Positions 36,110 to 46,218 of a stretch of 64,000 nucleotides of DNA are shown here, in pieces. The DNA lies in the NCBI RefSeq assembly GCF_008692605.1, contig NZ_LFCT01000020.1, forward strand, positions 1-64,000. The letters run 5' to 3'. Each line of letters starts with the position of its first letter. The stretch's first letter is position 1. The position numbers and the translations under genes were made by a program. Under the pieces are notes generated by a model. The model was not told the DNA's origin. It did not search any database and saw only the letters and a list, made by a program, of their open reading frames with translations. This DNA comes from Sphingobium estronivorans (GTDB taxonomy: Bacteria > Pseudomonadota > Alphaproteobacteria > Sphingomonadales > Sphingomonadaceae).

Positions 36110-36571
36110 TCAGACAGCCAGCAGACGCTGCGCCACCATTTCGAGCGAGCCAATCTCCGCTTCCAATTGTTCGAGCGACACATGCGATTGGTTATTCCGC
36201 GCATCGCGGCAGGTGAAGCCGCCGGGCGCGGGCTGCTGAAAGCCGCCGATGATGAGCGACCGGAACCGGTCGATCCTCTGCATGTCGCGCTCTATATCCG
36301 ATATTTCCATCAATGCGCTGGCGTTGCGCCGGTCCCGCATCGCCACCATGGTCCGCAATTCGGTCATCAATTTGGTCATGCCCGGACGCATACGGGCGCC
36401 CACGGTCCGCACATCCCCCATGGATTCGCGCATCATGCCGACCTTGGCCTCCAGGCTCTGTTCCAGCATCGTCCAGGCGCAGACCAGTCGCCCCACCGCA
36501 CAGAGCAGCGCCGCATCCTCCGGCGCATAATCCGAAACCGACCTCACATTGATTTCCGCAACCACGTTCAC
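36110..36571 (-). CDS. Hypothetical helical protein
   Basis: The 153-residue product, from a GTG start at 36571, is predicted to be almost all helical and charged ([60 protein letters not shown]). It has no signal peptide or membrane segment. I do not recognise the family. Codon use matches its neighbours. It is transcribed towards galU, 170 bases from it, so it is probably a separate unit. Confidence 0.65.
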   Translation of the reverse strand: MNVVAEINVRSVSDYAPEDAALLCAVGRLVCAWTMLEQSLEAKVGMMRESMGDVRTVGARMRPGMTKLMTELRTMVAMRDRRNASALMEISDIERDMQRIDRFRSLIIGGFQQPAPGGFTCRDARNNQSHVSLEQLEAEIGSLEMVAQRLLAV

Positions 36572-36746
36572 TTTACTCGCGCCCCGATATGTTCTGCTTT
36601 CCGCTCAAGGGGAAACTGCCCATTTTGCAGCGCAAAAGGCTAGGGGCGGACGGAAAACCCCTCGCACCATCGGCACAGGCCATCGCCAACTGTGCCCAAA
36701 CAGCGATGAGCCGTTAACCGTGTTTCGCCCAACCGGAACCGACCGG

Positions 36747-36920
36747 TCAAAAATCGATAGCGATTCCCTTGCGTTCCCAGTCGCCATAGCGAACCGGGCT
36801 CAATTCCTCGTCATGGCGGGACAGCTGGTCGATGGGGTCCGGCTGCGGCACGGGCGGGCTCTTGGAAAGATGCGCGGGCGGCTTCACATGCGCGGGGCGC
36901 TTGCCGTTGAAGGTTCCCAT
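36747..36920 (-). CDS. DUF1674 protein (SDHAF4-like)
   Basis: The 57-residue protein ends with [17 protein letters not shown], the DUF1674 signature shared with the mitochondrial succinate dehydrogenase assembly factor SDHAF4. The N-terminal half is basic and proline-rich. By family analogy it may aid maturation of flavinylated SdhA; sdh genes are not nearby. ATG 36920 is preceded by AAAGGATG. It diverges from htpX. Confidence 0.85.
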   Translation of the reverse strand: MGTFNGKRPAHVKPPAHLSKSPPVPQPDPIDQLSRHDEELSPVRYGDWERKGIAIDF

Positions 36921-36935
36921 CGATCCATCCTTTCG

Positions 36936-36964
36936 ATTGCGGGGCAAGCTCCGTCACCCCATAT
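36936..36964 (+). promoter_or_regulatory. Candidate heat-shock (sigma-32) promoter of htpX
   Basis: ATTG (36936-36939), a 17-base spacer and CCCCATAT (36957-36964) resemble the alphaproteobacterial RpoH pattern CTTG-N17/18-CYTATNT and the E. coli CCCCATNT box. It is 43 bases before the htpX GTG. HtpX is a heat-shock gene in E. coli, which supports the reading. Confidence 0.45.
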
Positions 36965-37007
36965 TCACACCTGCCCGCTAAGTGGGCCGCCAGGGAGATT
37001 TACGCAA

Positions 37008-37952
37008 GTGAGTGGTTTTCGGACGGTGATGCTGTTGTCGGCGCTGACGGCGCTGTTCATGGCGTTGGGCTATACGCTGGGCGGCAGCGGCGGGGCGGTA
37101 ATCGCGCTGCTGGTGGCGGCAGGCATGAACCTGTTCACCTTCTGGAACGCCGACAGGATCGTGCTGTCGATGCACCATGCGCGGGAAGTGGACGCGACCA
37201 GCGCGCCGGAATTCTACAATCTCGTCGCGGAACTGGCGCAGCGCGCGAAACTTCCCATGCCCCGCGTCTATCTGATCGACGAACCGCATCCCAATGCCTT
37301 CGCCACCGGCCGCGACCCGCAGCATGCCGCCGTGGCCGCCACCACTGGCCTGCTGTCCATGCTGAGCCGGGACGAAGTGGCCGGCGTCATGGCGCATGAA
37401 CTGGGCCATGTGCGCAACCGCGACACGCTGATCATGACGATGGTGGCGACGATTGCGGGCGCGATCTCCATGCTCGCCAATTTCGGGCTGTTCTTTCGCG
37501 GTGGGCACAATGAAAATGGCCACAGCAACATGGTCGCGACCCTGCTGGCGGTGATCGTCGCCCCCTTCGCGGCGATGATCGTGCAGATGGCGATCAGCCG
37601 CACCCGCGAATATGGCGCGGACGCCGCGGGCGCGGAGATCAGCGGCAACCCGCGCGCTCTCGCCTCCGCCCTCGCCAAGATTTCGGGCCGGGCGGAAATG
37701 ATCCCCAACCCGGTCGCCGAGCGCAATCCCGCCGCCGCCCAGCTCTACATCGTGCCGGTGCATGTGAGCGAACTCTTCTCCACCCACCCCGCCACGGAAA
37801 AGCGCATTGCCGCGCTGGAAGATCTGGCGCAGGACATGGGCGCGCCGGTCATCACGCAGCGCGCCTCCGCCCTGTCTCCGGCCCCCGCTCCGGTGACGCC
37901 CCTAAAGCGCAAATCAAGCGCCCTTGATCCCCTCCGACGCGACAGAGGTTAA
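37008..37952 (+). CDS. htpX: Membrane zinc metalloprotease HtpX
   Basis: HtpX (M48 family) degrades misfolded membrane proteins. The 314-residue protein starts at GTG 37008 ([20 protein letters not shown]), with GGGAG at 36993-36997. It has two N-terminal helices, the zinc motif [10 protein letters not shown] near residue 131, a later pair of helices, and the third-ligand region [17 protein letters not shown]. Complete. rsmB-type gene follows after 31 bases. Confidence 0.94.
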   Translation: MSGFRTVMLLSALTALFMALGYTLGGSGGAVIALLVAAGMNLFTFWNADRIVLSMHHAREVDATSAPEFYNLVAELAQRAKLPMPRVYLIDEPHPNAFATGRDPQHAAVAATTGLLSMLSRDEVAGVMAHELGHVRNRDTLIMTMVATIAGAISMLANFGLFFRGGHNENGHSNMVATLLAVIVAPFAAMIVQMAISRTREYGADAAGAEISGNPRALASALAKISGRAEMIPNPVAERNPAAAQLYIVPVHVSELFSTHPATEKRIAALEDLAQDMGAPVITQRASALSPAPAPVTPLKRKSSALDPLRRDRG

Positions 37953-37983
37953 CTTCGCGGCCAATCTGGCCTAATCGGCGCTG

Positions 37984-39267
37984 ATGGCAAAATCCCCACG
38001 CTCCGAAGACGTCCCCGGCCTCCCCGCCCGCCGCGCCGCCCTGCGCCTGCTCGATGCCGTGCTGCGGCGGGGCGACCCGCTGGAACTTGCGCTGCACGGC
38101 GCCGCGCAGGGCCTGCCCCCGGCTGACCGCGCTCTTGTCCACGCCATCGTTGCCGAGACGCTGCGCCACCTGCCCGATCTCGACGCGCTGATCGACAGCG
38201 CCACCCGTCAGCCGCTCCCGCACGATGCCAAGGCCCGCATGGTCCTGCGCATAGCGCTCATTCAGACCATCGCGCTCGGCACCGCCCCCCATGCCGCCAT
38301 CGCCACCGCGTTGCCGCTGGTCGACGGCGGCCCGCGCAAGCTGGTCCATGGCGTCTTCGGCACGCTGACCCGCGCCAATCCCGCCCTGCCCTCACCCCCG
38401 ACCCTGCCGGCCGAGGTTACGGCCCGCTGGGCCGGGCAGTGGGGCGAGGCGATGCCGCAAGCCGCCGCGCAGGCCTATGCCGCCCGCCCGCCGGTGGACC
38501 TGACCCTGCGCGACCCCGCGCAGACCGCCCATTGGACCGAGCAGCTGCACGGCCAGAGCTTCGCCCCCGGCCATGTCCGCCTGCCCGAAGGCGCGAACAT
38601 CCCCGATCTCCCCGGTTTTGCCGAGGGCGCCTGGTGGGTGCAGGATCTCGCCGCCTCCACCCCCGCCCGCCTGCTGGGCAGGGGGGAAGGGCGCCACGTC
38701 CTCGACCTCTGCGCCGCACCGGGCGGCAAGACCATGCAACTCGCCAGTGCCGGCTGGCGCGTCACCGCCGTCGATCAATCGAAAAAGCGGCTCGAACGCC
38801 TCAGCGAAAATCTGGCCCGCACCGGCCTGTCCGCCGAAATCGCGCAGGCCGACCTGCGCACATGGGCGCCCGACGCCCCCGCCGACGCCATCCTGCTCGA
38901 CGCGCCCTGCACCGCCACCGGCATCTACCGCCGCCACCCGGACGTGCTGCACCGCATCGGCCCGCGCCAGATCGCGGACCTGGCCGAGCTGCAAGCGGAA
39001 CTGCTGGCCCGCGCCGCCCCATGGCTGAAGCCCGGCGGCATGCTGATCTACGCCACCTGCTCGCTCGAACAGGCGGAAGGCGAGGAGCAGGTCGCGCATT
39101 TCCTGAACGCGCATCCGGATTTCACCTCCGCCCCCGCCACCCCCACCGAATTGCCCGAGGGCATCGCCCCCACGGCGCGGGGCTGGGTCCGCACCCTGCC
39201 CGAAACACTCACGGCACAGGGCGGCACGGACGGCTTTTTCGTTGCGCGACTGGTGCGATCCACTTAG
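37984..39267 (+). CDS. RsmB-type 16S rRNA m5C methyltransferase
   Basis: The 427-residue protein has an N-terminal NusB-like RNA-binding domain (ALVHAIVAETLRHLPDLDAL) and a C-terminal SAM-dependent m5C methyltransferase. Motifs are VLDLCAAPGGKTMQLA (SAM), LLDAPCTATGIYRRHPDV and YATCSLEQAEGEEQV, whose TCS cysteine is the catalytic nucleophile. By E. coli RsmB it should methylate C967 of 16S rRNA. The SAM and cysteine motifs are intact. Confidence 0.9.
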   Translation: MAKSPRSEDVPGLPARRAALRLLDAVLRRGDPLELALHGAAQGLPPADRALVHAIVAETLRHLPDLDALIDSATRQPLPHDAKARMVLRIALIQTIALGTAPHAAIATALPLVDGGPRKLVHGVFGTLTRANPALPSPPTLPAEVTARWAGQWGEAMPQAAAQAYAARPPVDLTLRDPAQTAHWTEQLHGQSFAPGHVRLPEGANIPDLPGFAEGAWWVQDLAASTPARLLGRGEGRHVLDLCAAPGGKTMQLASAGWRVTAVDQSKKRLERLSENLARTGLSAEIAQADLRTWAPDAPADAILLDAPCTATGIYRRHPDVLHRIGPRQIADLAELQAELLARAAPWLKPGGMLIYATCSLEQAEGEEQVAHFLNAHPDFTSAPATPTELPEGIAPTARGWVRTLPETLTAQGGTDGFFVARLVRST

Positions 39268-39317
39268 TTTTAACCAAATCGCCTCATGGTGCGATCCTGA
39301 CAGAAAAGGATTCAACC

Positions 39318-39803
39318 TTGCGCCCGACCGAGCCTCTTCCGCTGCACCATAGCTGGCCGCTCTATGCCCTGCGCGAGCATCTGGCGCCGGTGATGCTGGA
39401 TGACCGGCTGGCGCGCGACGACGAAGCGCTGGCGGAACGGGGCCTGGGCCTGTGGCATTGCGACCTGACCGACGACAGCCTCAACTGGACCGATGGCGTC
39501 TATGATATTTTCGGGCTGGAACGGGACAGCATCGTCCCCCGCCCGCTGGCGATCGCGCTCTATTCACCGGACAGCCGCACCGCGATGGAACAGCTCCGCG
39601 CCTATGCCATCCGCCACCGGCGCGGCTTCACGCTGGACGTCGACATCCGCCCGGCGGATGGCGGCGAATGCGCCATGCGTCTGATCGCCGCGCCCATCGT
39701 CCAGAAAAATCAGGTGGTTGCCCTGCATGGCGTCAAGCAGTTCCTGCCCAGGGGCGCAGGCCCGTCGAGAGGGCTGGACCCGACATTGTTCGTCCTGTCC
39801 TGA
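39318..39803 (+). CDS. Single PAS-domain protein
   Basis: The 161-residue protein is essentially one PAS fold: AERGLGLWHCDLTDDSLNWT, DGVYDIFGLERDSIVPRPLA, then FTLDVDIRPADGGECAMRLI. There is no kinase, GGDEF or HTH partner domain. The start is a TTG at 39318 with AAAGGA upstream (39305-39309). It may act as a small sensor that interacts with another protein; ligand unknown. Confidence 0.78.
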   Translation: MRPTEPLPLHHSWPLYALREHLAPVMLDDRLARDDEALAERGLGLWHCDLTDDSLNWTDGVYDIFGLERDSIVPRPLAIALYSPDSRTAMEQLRAYAIRHRRGFTLDVDIRPADGGECAMRLIAAPIVQKNQVVALHGVKQFLPRGAGPSRGLDPTLFVLS

Positions 39804-39893
39804 CCGCTATTTTCCACGGTCGCCAAAATCCCTGTGGATAGCGCGAATCGGGCGTTGCCCTTGGCCCCGGCCAAGGCTAAGGCCAAAGGTCAA

Positions 39894-40556
39894 ATGACCA
39901 GCCCGATCCTTATCTCGCCCTCTATCCTGTCCGCCGATTTCGCCCGCCTGGGCGAAGAGGTCCGCGCCATTGACGAAGCGGGTGCCGACTGGATTCACAT
40001 CGATGTCATGGACGGCCATTTCGTGCCCAACATCACCATCGGTCCCGGCGTGGTGAAGGCGCTGCGCCCGCACACGAAAAAGCCCTTCGACGTCCACCTG
40101 ATGATTTCCCCGGTGGACCAATATCTCAATGCCTTTGCCGAAGCGGGCGCGGACATATTGACCGTCCACCCCGAAGCCGGTCCCCACATCCACCGCTCGA
40201 TCCAGCATATCAAGTCGCTGGGCGTGCAGGCCGGCGTGGTGCTCAACCCCGGCACCCCGGCCAAGATGCTCGACTATCTGATGGATGACGTCGACCTGAT
40301 CCTGGTGATGAGCGTCAACCCCGGCTTCGGCGGACAGAGCTTCATCACCAACCAGCTGCGCAAGATCGAGGCCATCCGCAAGATGATCGAGAAGTCGGGC
40401 CGCGACATCCGTTTGCAGGTCGATGGCGGCATCGACTTCATCACCGCCCCCCTCGCCATCGAAGCCGGCGCGGACGTGTTGGTGGCGGGCACCGCGACCT
40501 TCCGCGGCGGCGCCTCTGCCTATGCCGACAATATCCGGACGCTGCGCGGCGGGTGA
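39894..40556 (+). CDS. rpe: Ribulose-phosphate 3-epimerase
   Basis: The 220-residue TIM-barrel enzyme interconverts ribulose 5-phosphate and xylulose 5-phosphate. It has [37 protein letters not shown] (metal-binding His and Asp), [13 protein letters not shown] and [12 protein letters not shown] 39894 is chosen; a longer frame from 39834 has no support. The stop overlaps the GTG of the heparinase-like gene. Confidence 0.96.
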   Translation: MTSPILISPSILSADFARLGEEVRAIDEAGADWIHIDVMDGHFVPNITIGPGVVKALRPHTKKPFDVHLMISPVDQYLNAFAEAGADILTVHPEAGPHIHRSIQHIKSLGVQAGVVLNPGTPAKMLDYLMDDVDLILVMSVNPGFGGQSFITNQLRKIEAIRKMIEKSGRDIRLQVDGGIDFITAPLAIEAGADVLVAGTATFRGGASAYADNIRTLRGG

Positions 40557-42322
40557 GCGACCGCCGCCGCCTTTCCCCCCATTCCGCCACGCTGGAGGCC
40601 GGACCCGGCCCTGAGGAAGACGGAATCGAAGAGGGCAAGCGGCTCATCCGCATCGCGGATGACAAGGGCCTGTCCCTGGCCCAGCGCATTGCCAACCGTT
40701 TCTATCTGCTCAGCTGGAAGACGCCGATCCACGGCCGCCGGCTCAAGGGCAAATATCCGCTCAAGCTGCTCGCCGTTCCCGATGATGAAATCCCCGGCAG
40801 CGCCCATGCGGGTCAAGCGATCAGGGCCGGCTATTTCCTGTTCCGGGGCCTGAAACAGCCGCTCGGCAAACTGGATTTCGCCGATCCCGGCCTCACGCCC
40901 GGCTTCACCGACTATCTGCACGGCTTCCGCTGGCTGCGCGACCTCGCCACCGTCGCTACCCGCGAACAGGCCGCGCCGCTCGCCGAAGGCGTGATGCGCA
41001 AATGGCTGGATGCCCATGCCGACACGCCCAGCGAACCCGCCTGGCGCGCCGACAATGCGGGCTGGCGGCTGCTCTTCTGGTCGGCCCATGCGCCACTGAT
41101 CCTGTCGTCCAGCGACCTTGTCTACCGCTCGCTGGTGCTCAACTGCATCGCCCGCACCGCCCGCCATCTCGACCGCAGCGCGGACAAGGCGCATATCGGC
41201 CTGCCCCGTCTCGTCGCCTGGGGCGGCATCGTCGCGGCCTCCATGCTGCTGCCCGGCGGCGCGACGCGCAAGCTGTTCGGCGAAGCGGGCCTCAAGCGCG
41301 CGCTCGACAGCGGGCTTCATGCCGACGGCGGCATCATCTCCCGCTCGCCGCTGGACCAACTGGACGCGATCATGCTGCTCACCATGGTGACGGCGGTTTA
41401 TGATGTGCGCCGCGAACAGGCGCCGCCCTTCCTCAAGGAGGCGCTGGCCAAGGCCGTCCCTGCGCTGCTCGGCCTGGTCCATGGCGATGGCGGCCTTGGC
41501 AATTGGCAAGGCGCGGGCGCCGTCGATCCCGCCACCATGGAGGCGGTCATCCGCGCCAGCCGCGTGCGCGCCCGCCCGCTGCGCCAGGCCAATGGCTGGG
41601 GCTATCAGCGCCTCGCCGCCAGCGGCACGGTGGTGCAGGTCGACGCCGCCCCGCCCCCGGTCGCGCAACTGGCCGATGCGGGCTGCGCCTCCACCGGCGC
41701 GATCGAGATCAGCGACGGACAGCAACGGCTGATCGTCAATTGCGGCGGCGCCGCGCTGGAGGGCGCGTGGATCACCCGCGATCTCGCCCAGGGCCTGCGC
41801 ACCACCGCCGCGCACAGCACGCTGGTCCTCAACGACAGCAACTCCACTGCCCTGCTGCCCGATGGCACGCTGGGCAAGGGCGTTACCGAAGTCGAGATCA
41901 ACCGCCAGGAAACGGAGAGCGGCAGCCGCCTCGATCTGTCCCATGACGGCTATGTCCGCCGCATGGGCTATGTCCACCGCCGGCTGTTGCTGATGAGCGG
42001 CGATGGCAAGGAAATACGGGGCGAGGACATGCTGACCCCCGCCGCCCGCCGCCGCAAGCCGGTGAAGCTGCCGGTCCAGCTCCGCTTCCACCTCGCCCCC
42101 GGCGTGGAACCCACGCCCACCGCCGATGGCATGGGCGCGCTGCTGCGCATCGACCATGGCGCCACCTGGCAATTCCGCGCCAATGCCGGGAAACTGGCAA
42201 TCGAGGAAAGCCTCTGGACCGACGCCGAAGGCCGCCCCCATGGCACGCGCCAGCTCGTCATCACCGCCGAAGCCCTCCCCGGCGGCTCTACCATCGGCTG
42301 GCTGTTCAAGAAGGTCGGCTGA
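40553..42322 (+). CDS. Heparinase II/III family protein
   Basis: The 589-residue protein has an N-terminal alpha/alpha toroid ([40 protein letters not shown]) and a C-terminal beta-sandwich of the heparinase II/III type ([20 protein letters not shown]). There is no signal peptide, so a cytoplasmic or non-standard location is implied. The substrate is unknown; a role in polyuronate or surface-glycan turnover is inferred from the family. GTG 40553 overlaps the rpe stop, and purH follows, a conserved sphingomonad order. Confidence 0.88.
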   Translation: MSDRRRLSPHSATLEAGPGPEEDGIEEGKRLIRIADDKGLSLAQRIANRFYLLSWKTPIHGRRLKGKYPLKLLAVPDDEIPGSAHAGQAIRAGYFLFRGLKQPLGKLDFADPGLTPGFTDYLHGFRWLRDLATVATREQAAPLAEGVMRKWLDAHADTPSEPAWRADNAGWRLLFWSAHAPLILSSSDLVYRSLVLNCIARTARHLDRSADKAHIGLPRLVAWGGIVAASMLLPGGATRKLFGEAGLKRALDSGLHADGGIISRSPLDQLDAIMLLTMVTAVYDVRREQAPPFLKEALAKAVPALLGLVHGDGGLGNWQGAGAVDPATMEAVIRASRVRARPLRQANGWGYQRLAASGTVVQVDAAPPPVAQLADAGCASTGAIEISDGQQRLIVNCGGAALEGAWITRDLAQGLRTTAAHSTLVLNDSNSTALLPDGTLGKGVTEVEINRQETESGSRLDLSHDGYVRRMGYVHRRLLLMSGDGKEIRGEDMLTPAARRRKPVKLPVQLRFHLAPGVEPTPTADGMGALLRIDHGATWQFRANAGKLAIEESLWTDAEGRPHGTRQLVITAEALPGGSTIGWLFKKVG

Positions 42323-42373
42323 AACCCGACTGCAATGATCGCCGTCGGTAACAGGCGGATGCTCATCCCAGTT

Positions 42374-42447
42374 CCTCACCCCGGCGAAGGCCGAGGTCTC
42401 AGGCCGTGCTGCGCTCTCCTGAGATATCAGCTTTCGCTGGCATGACG
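42374..42447. repeat. REP/REPIN-like intergenic repeat, copy 2
   Basis: The ends CCTCACCCCGGCGAA (42374-42388) and TTCGCTGGCATGACG (42433-42447) match those of the 34774 element, including the GGTCTCAGGCCGT stretch after the left end. This copy is 74 bases and lacks the long interior. It lies in the heparinase-purH gap. Confidence 0.65.
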
Positions 42448-42562
42448 AAGGTGGCCAAACCCCCGCCATCCTATCTTCCACCCTACAAGCTTGCCGCAAA
42501 GGCCAAGCGGGACTAGAGGGCTGCGCAAGCGAAGAGCGGCACCCCGAACAGCAGGAAGCATC

Positions 42563-44152
42563 ATGACCGACGTCACCATCAAGCGCGCCCTCCTTTCCGT
42601 GTCGGATAAGTCCGGCCTCATCGAACTGGGTCAGGCGCTGGGCAAACATGGCGTCGAACTGGTGTCGACCGGCGGCACCGCCAAGGCGCTGCGCGATGCG
42701 GGCCTGGAGGTGAAGGATATTTCCGACCTCACCGGCTTCCCCGAGATGATGGACGGCCGCGTCAAGACGCTGCACCCCAAGGTCCATGGCGGCCTGCTCG
42801 CCGTGCGCAACAATCCTGAGCATGTCGCCTCGATGACCGAGCATGACATCGGCGCGATCGATCTGGTGGTCGTCAACCTCTACCCCTTCGCCGCCACCGT
42901 CGCCAAGGGCGCCGAGCGCGAGGAGATCATCGAGAATATCGACATTGGCGGCCCCTCCATGGTCCGGTCCGCCGCGAAGAATCATGAAAGCGTCGCGATC
43001 GTCACCGACCCGGCCGACTATGCCCGCCTGATCGCGGAAATGGCCGATAAGGGCGGCGCCACCAGCTATGACTTCCGCCGGATGCTCGCGGCCAAGGCTT
43101 ATGCCGCCACCGCCGCTTATGATTCGATGATCGCCAGCTGGTTCGCCTTCGCCGATCAGGGCGTCGACTTTCCCGAAACGCTGAGCCTGTCGAGCAAGCT
43201 GGGTTCGACCCTGCGCTATGGCGAGAATCCGCACCAGTCGGCCGCCCTCTATCTGCCTGTGGGGCCTTCTGCCAACGGCATCGCCCAGGCGCAGCAGATC
43301 CAGGGCAAGGACCTCAGCTACAACAATTATAACGACGCCGACGCCGCGCTGGAACTGGTCAGCGAGTTCCGCGACGGCCCGCCGACCGTGGTGATCGTCA
43401 AGCACGCCAACCCCTGCGGCGTGGCGACCGGCGATACGCTGATCGAGGCCTATGAAGCCGCGCTCGCCTGCGACAGCGTCTCGGCGTTCGGCGGCATCAT
43501 CGCCGTCAACCGCCCGCTCGACGGCCCGACCGCCGAGGCGATCAGCGGCATCTTCACCGAAGTCGTCGCCGCCCCCGGCGCCGATGAGGACGCCAAGGCG
43601 ATCTTCGCGAAGAAAAAGAATCTCCGCCTGCTGCTGACCGGCGAACTGCCCGATCCGGCCCGCCCCGGTCTCCAGATGAAGTCCATCGCCGGCGGCATAC
43701 TGGTGCAGAGCCGCGACAATGGCCGCATCAGCCGCGACCAGCTCAAGGTCGTGACCAAGCGCGCCCCCACAGAGCAGGAACTGACCGACTGCCTGTTCGC
43801 CTGGACCGTCGCCAAGCATGTGAAGTCCAACGCCATCGTCTATGCCAAGGGCAACAGCACCGCCGGCATCGGCGCGGGCCAGATGAACCGCCTCGAATCC
43901 GCGCGCATCGCCGCGTGGAAGGCCAAGGACGCGGCCGAGAAGGCGGGCTGGAGCGAAGCGCGCACCATCGGTTCGGCGGTCGCGTCCGACGCCTTCTTCC
44001 CCTTTGCCGACGGGCTGCTGGCGGCGGTCGAGGCGGGCGCGACGGCGGTGATTCAGCCGGGCGGCTCGATCCGGGACGAGGAAGTCATCGCCGCTGCCGA
44101 CGAAGCGGGCCTCGCCATGGTCTTCACCGGCATGCGCCACTTCCGCCACTGA
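42563..44152 (+). CDS. purH: Bifunctional AICAR transformylase / IMP cyclohydrolase
   Basis: PurH carries out the last two steps of IMP synthesis. The 529-residue protein has an N-terminal cyclohydrolase ([53 protein letters not shown]) and a C-terminal transformylase ([12 protein letters not shown] with the catalytic Lys-His, [23 protein letters not shown]). ATG 42563 follows CAGGAAG. Confidence 0.97.
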   Translation: MTDVTIKRALLSVSDKSGLIELGQALGKHGVELVSTGGTAKALRDAGLEVKDISDLTGFPEMMDGRVKTLHPKVHGGLLAVRNNPEHVASMTEHDIGAIDLVVVNLYPFAATVAKGAEREEIIENIDIGGPSMVRSAAKNHESVAIVTDPADYARLIAEMADKGGATSYDFRRMLAAKAYAATAAYDSMIASWFAFADQGVDFPETLSLSSKLGSTLRYGENPHQSAALYLPVGPSANGIAQAQQIQGKDLSYNNYNDADAALELVSEFRDGPPTVVIVKHANPCGVATGDTLIEAYEAALACDSVSAFGGIIAVNRPLDGPTAEAISGIFTEVVAAPGADEDAKAIFAKKKNLRLLLTGELPDPARPGLQMKSIAGGILVQSRDNGRISRDQLKVVTKRAPTEQELTDCLFAWTVAKHVKSNAIVYAKGNSTAGIGAGQMNRLESARIAAWKAKDAAEKAGWSEARTIGSAVASDAFFPFADGLLAAVEAGATAVIQPGGSIRDEEVIAAADEAGLAMVFTGMRHFRH

Positions 44153-44159
44153 TCGCAAA

Positions 44160-44195
44160 GCCGGGGCCGTTCCGCTCGTCCGGGACGGCCCCGGC
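44160..44195 (+). terminator. GC-rich hairpin after purH
   Basis: GCCGGGGCCGT (44160-44170) pairs perfectly with ACGGCCCCGGC (44185-44195) seven bases after the purH stop. There is no U tract, so it may stabilise the 3' end or act as a weak terminator. Confidence 0.5.
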
Positions 44196-44287
44196 CCGCC
44201 CGTCATCCTTACCGGCCATTAACCAGTCCTTAGAGGATTTCCTTCACTCCCGGATGTGGAACTGACCATCCCGGGGGGATTTCGAAG

Positions 44288-45814
44288 ATGCCGCGTATCG
44301 ACCAGAGCGTGGACGTCGCCATTATCGGCGCCGGTCCCGCCGGCCTCACCGCCGCCTATCTGCTGACGAAACAAGGATATTCCGTCACCGTCATCGAAAA
44401 GGACCCGGTCTATGTCGGCGGCATCAGCCGCACGGTGGAACTGAACGGCTTTCGATTCGACATTGGCGGGCATCGCTTCTTTTCCAAGTCGCAGGAAGTC
44501 GTCGACCTCTGGAACGAGATTCTGCCCGATGATTTCATCCAGCGCCCGCGGATGAGCCGCATCTATTATGAGGGCAAATTCTACAGCTACCCGCTGCGCG
44601 CCTTCGAAGCGCTGGGCAATCTCGGCCTCTGGCGCTCGACGCTCTGCATGGCGAGCTTCGCCAAGGCGAAGCTGTTCCCCCGTCGCAACGTCCGCTCCTT
44701 TCAGGACTGGACCGTCAACGCCTTCGGTCACAAGCTGTTCTCGATCTTCTTCAAGACCTACACGGAAAAGGTCTGGGGCATGCCCTGCGATGAAATGTCG
44801 GCGGATTGGGCAGCGCAGCGGATCAAGGGCCTGTCGCTTTGGGGCGCGGTGGTGGATGGGCTGAAGCGCTCGCTCGGCCTCAACAGGAAACCCAATGACG
44901 GCATGGCGACCAAGACGCTGCTGGAAAGCTTCCGCTATCCGCGCCTTGGCCCCGGCATGATGTGGGAAGCGGCGCGCGACTTCGTGGTGGCCGGCGGCAA
45001 TCAGGTGCTAATGGCGCACCGCTTCAAGCAGCTCTCGCAGGATCAGGGCAGCGGCCGCTGGCGCATGGTGGCGCAGGGACCGGAGGGCGAAGTGATCGTC
45101 AATGCCGGTCATGTCATCAGTTCCGCGCCGATGCGCGAACTGGCCGGGCGCATCCATCCGCTGCCCGCGACGCTGGGCCATGCGATGGAACTGAAATATC
45201 GCGATTTCCTGACCGTGGCGCTGATGGTGAAAGGTGAGGACATCTTCCCTGACAACTGGATCTACATCCACGATTCGAAGGTTCAGGTCGGCCGCATCCA
45301 GAATTTCCGCAGCTGGTCGCCGGAAATGGTGCCCGACCCGGCCCTGGCCTGTGTCGGCCTGGAATATTTCTGCTTCGAAGGCGACGGCCTCTGGTCGTCG
45401 AGCGACGCCGATCTGGTCGAGTTGGCGAAGAAGGAAATGGCCATACTGGGCCTCTGCAACCCCGACGATGTCGTCGGCGGCGCCGTGGTGCGGCAGGAAA
45501 AGGCCTATCCGGTCTATGACGACGATTATGCCGCCAATGTGCTGGCGATGCGCACCGAATTGCAGCGGCTCTATCCGACGCTGCATCTGGTCGGCCGCAA
45601 CGGCATGCACCGCTACAATAATCAGGACCACGCGATGATGACGGCGATGCTGACCGTCCGCAATATCGCCGCGGGCGAGCAGCTTTACGACATCTGGTCG
45701 GTCAATGAGGACGCCGAATATCATGAGGCGGGCGAGGAAGGCCAGGATGTCGCCGGTCAGCGCGCCGCGCTCGCAAGCGAACGGCAGGTGCCGGGCAGGC
45801 TGAAGGCGGCCTGA
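44288..45814 (+). CDS. NAD(P)/FAD-dependent oxidoreductase of a cell-surface module
   Basis: The 508-residue flavoprotein begins with a dinucleotide-binding motif (VAIIGAGPAGLTAAYLLTKQ, then EKDPVYVGGISRTVEL) and has GFRFDIGGHRFFSKSQEV. It resembles the UDP-galactopyranose mutase and protoporphyrinogen oxidase superfamily. Its stop overlaps the ATG of a GtrA gene, which suggests a role in sugar or lipid-carrier chemistry of surface polysaccharide (inference). The substrate is unknown. Confidence 0.83.
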   Translation: MPRIDQSVDVAIIGAGPAGLTAAYLLTKQGYSVTVIEKDPVYVGGISRTVELNGFRFDIGGHRFFSKSQEVVDLWNEILPDDFIQRPRMSRIYYEGKFYSYPLRAFEALGNLGLWRSTLCMASFAKAKLFPRRNVRSFQDWTVNAFGHKLFSIFFKTYTEKVWGMPCDEMSADWAAQRIKGLSLWGAVVDGLKRSLGLNRKPNDGMATKTLLESFRYPRLGPGMMWEAARDFVVAGGNQVLMAHRFKQLSQDQGSGRWRMVAQGPEGEVIVNAGHVISSAPMRELAGRIHPLPATLGHAMELKYRDFLTVALMVKGEDIFPDNWIYIHDSKVQVGRIQNFRSWSPEMVPDPALACVGLEYFCFEGDGLWSSSDADLVELAKKEMAILGLCNPDDVVGGAVVRQEKAYPVYDDDYAANVLAMRTELQRLYPTLHLVGRNGMHRYNNQDHAMMTAMLTVRNIAAGEQLYDIWSVNEDAEYHEAGEEGQDVAGQRAALASERQVPGRLKAA

Positions 45815-46218
45815 TGCCCCTGCTGGCCAGACTCCGGCCTCTGATCGCGCGGTTCATGTTCGCCCGCTATATGCTGGTGAGCCTGTGCGCGCTGTGCACG
45901 GACATGGCCCTGTTCCTGGCCCTGTCCCATGCGGGCCTGCCGCCGGCACCGGCTGCCTTTTGCGGCTATGTCGGCGGACTCGCGCTGCACTGGATGCTCA
46001 GCATCCGTTTCGTGTTCGCCACCCAGGGCGGCGTGACCCATGCGCAGCGGCTGGCTTTCATCGTCAGCGCGTTGCTGGGCCTGGGGATCACGGTCACCAT
46101 GGTGACGGCCCTGTGCGCCGTGGGAATGACCCCCGCTGCCGCCAAATTGTTTTCGGTCCCCCTGAGCTTCCTCTCCGTCTATGCGATCCGCAAATATGGT
46201 ATTTTCGCCCGCGCCTGA
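45814..46218 (+). CDS. GtrA family membrane protein
   Basis: The 134-residue protein has four transmembrane helices typical of GtrA (FMFARYMLVSLCALCTDMAL, FCGYVGGLALHWMLSIRFVF, FIVSALLGLGITVTMVTALC). GtrA-type proteins are thought to move undecaprenyl-linked sugars across the inner membrane. The start overlaps the upstream flavoprotein stop by one base and the end overlaps the next gene, so the three form one operon. Confidence 0.88.
   Translation: MPLLARLRPLIARFMFARYMLVSLCALCTDMALFLALSHAGLPPAPAAFCGYVGGLALHWMLSIRFVFATQGGVTHAQRLAFIVSALLGLGITVTMVTALCAVGMTPAAAKLFSVPLSFLSVYAIRKYGIFARA

Noticed and set aside
40520-44206. Very long open frame opposite rpe, heparinase and purH
   Set aside because: It spans three real genes on the opposite strand and has no domain signature.
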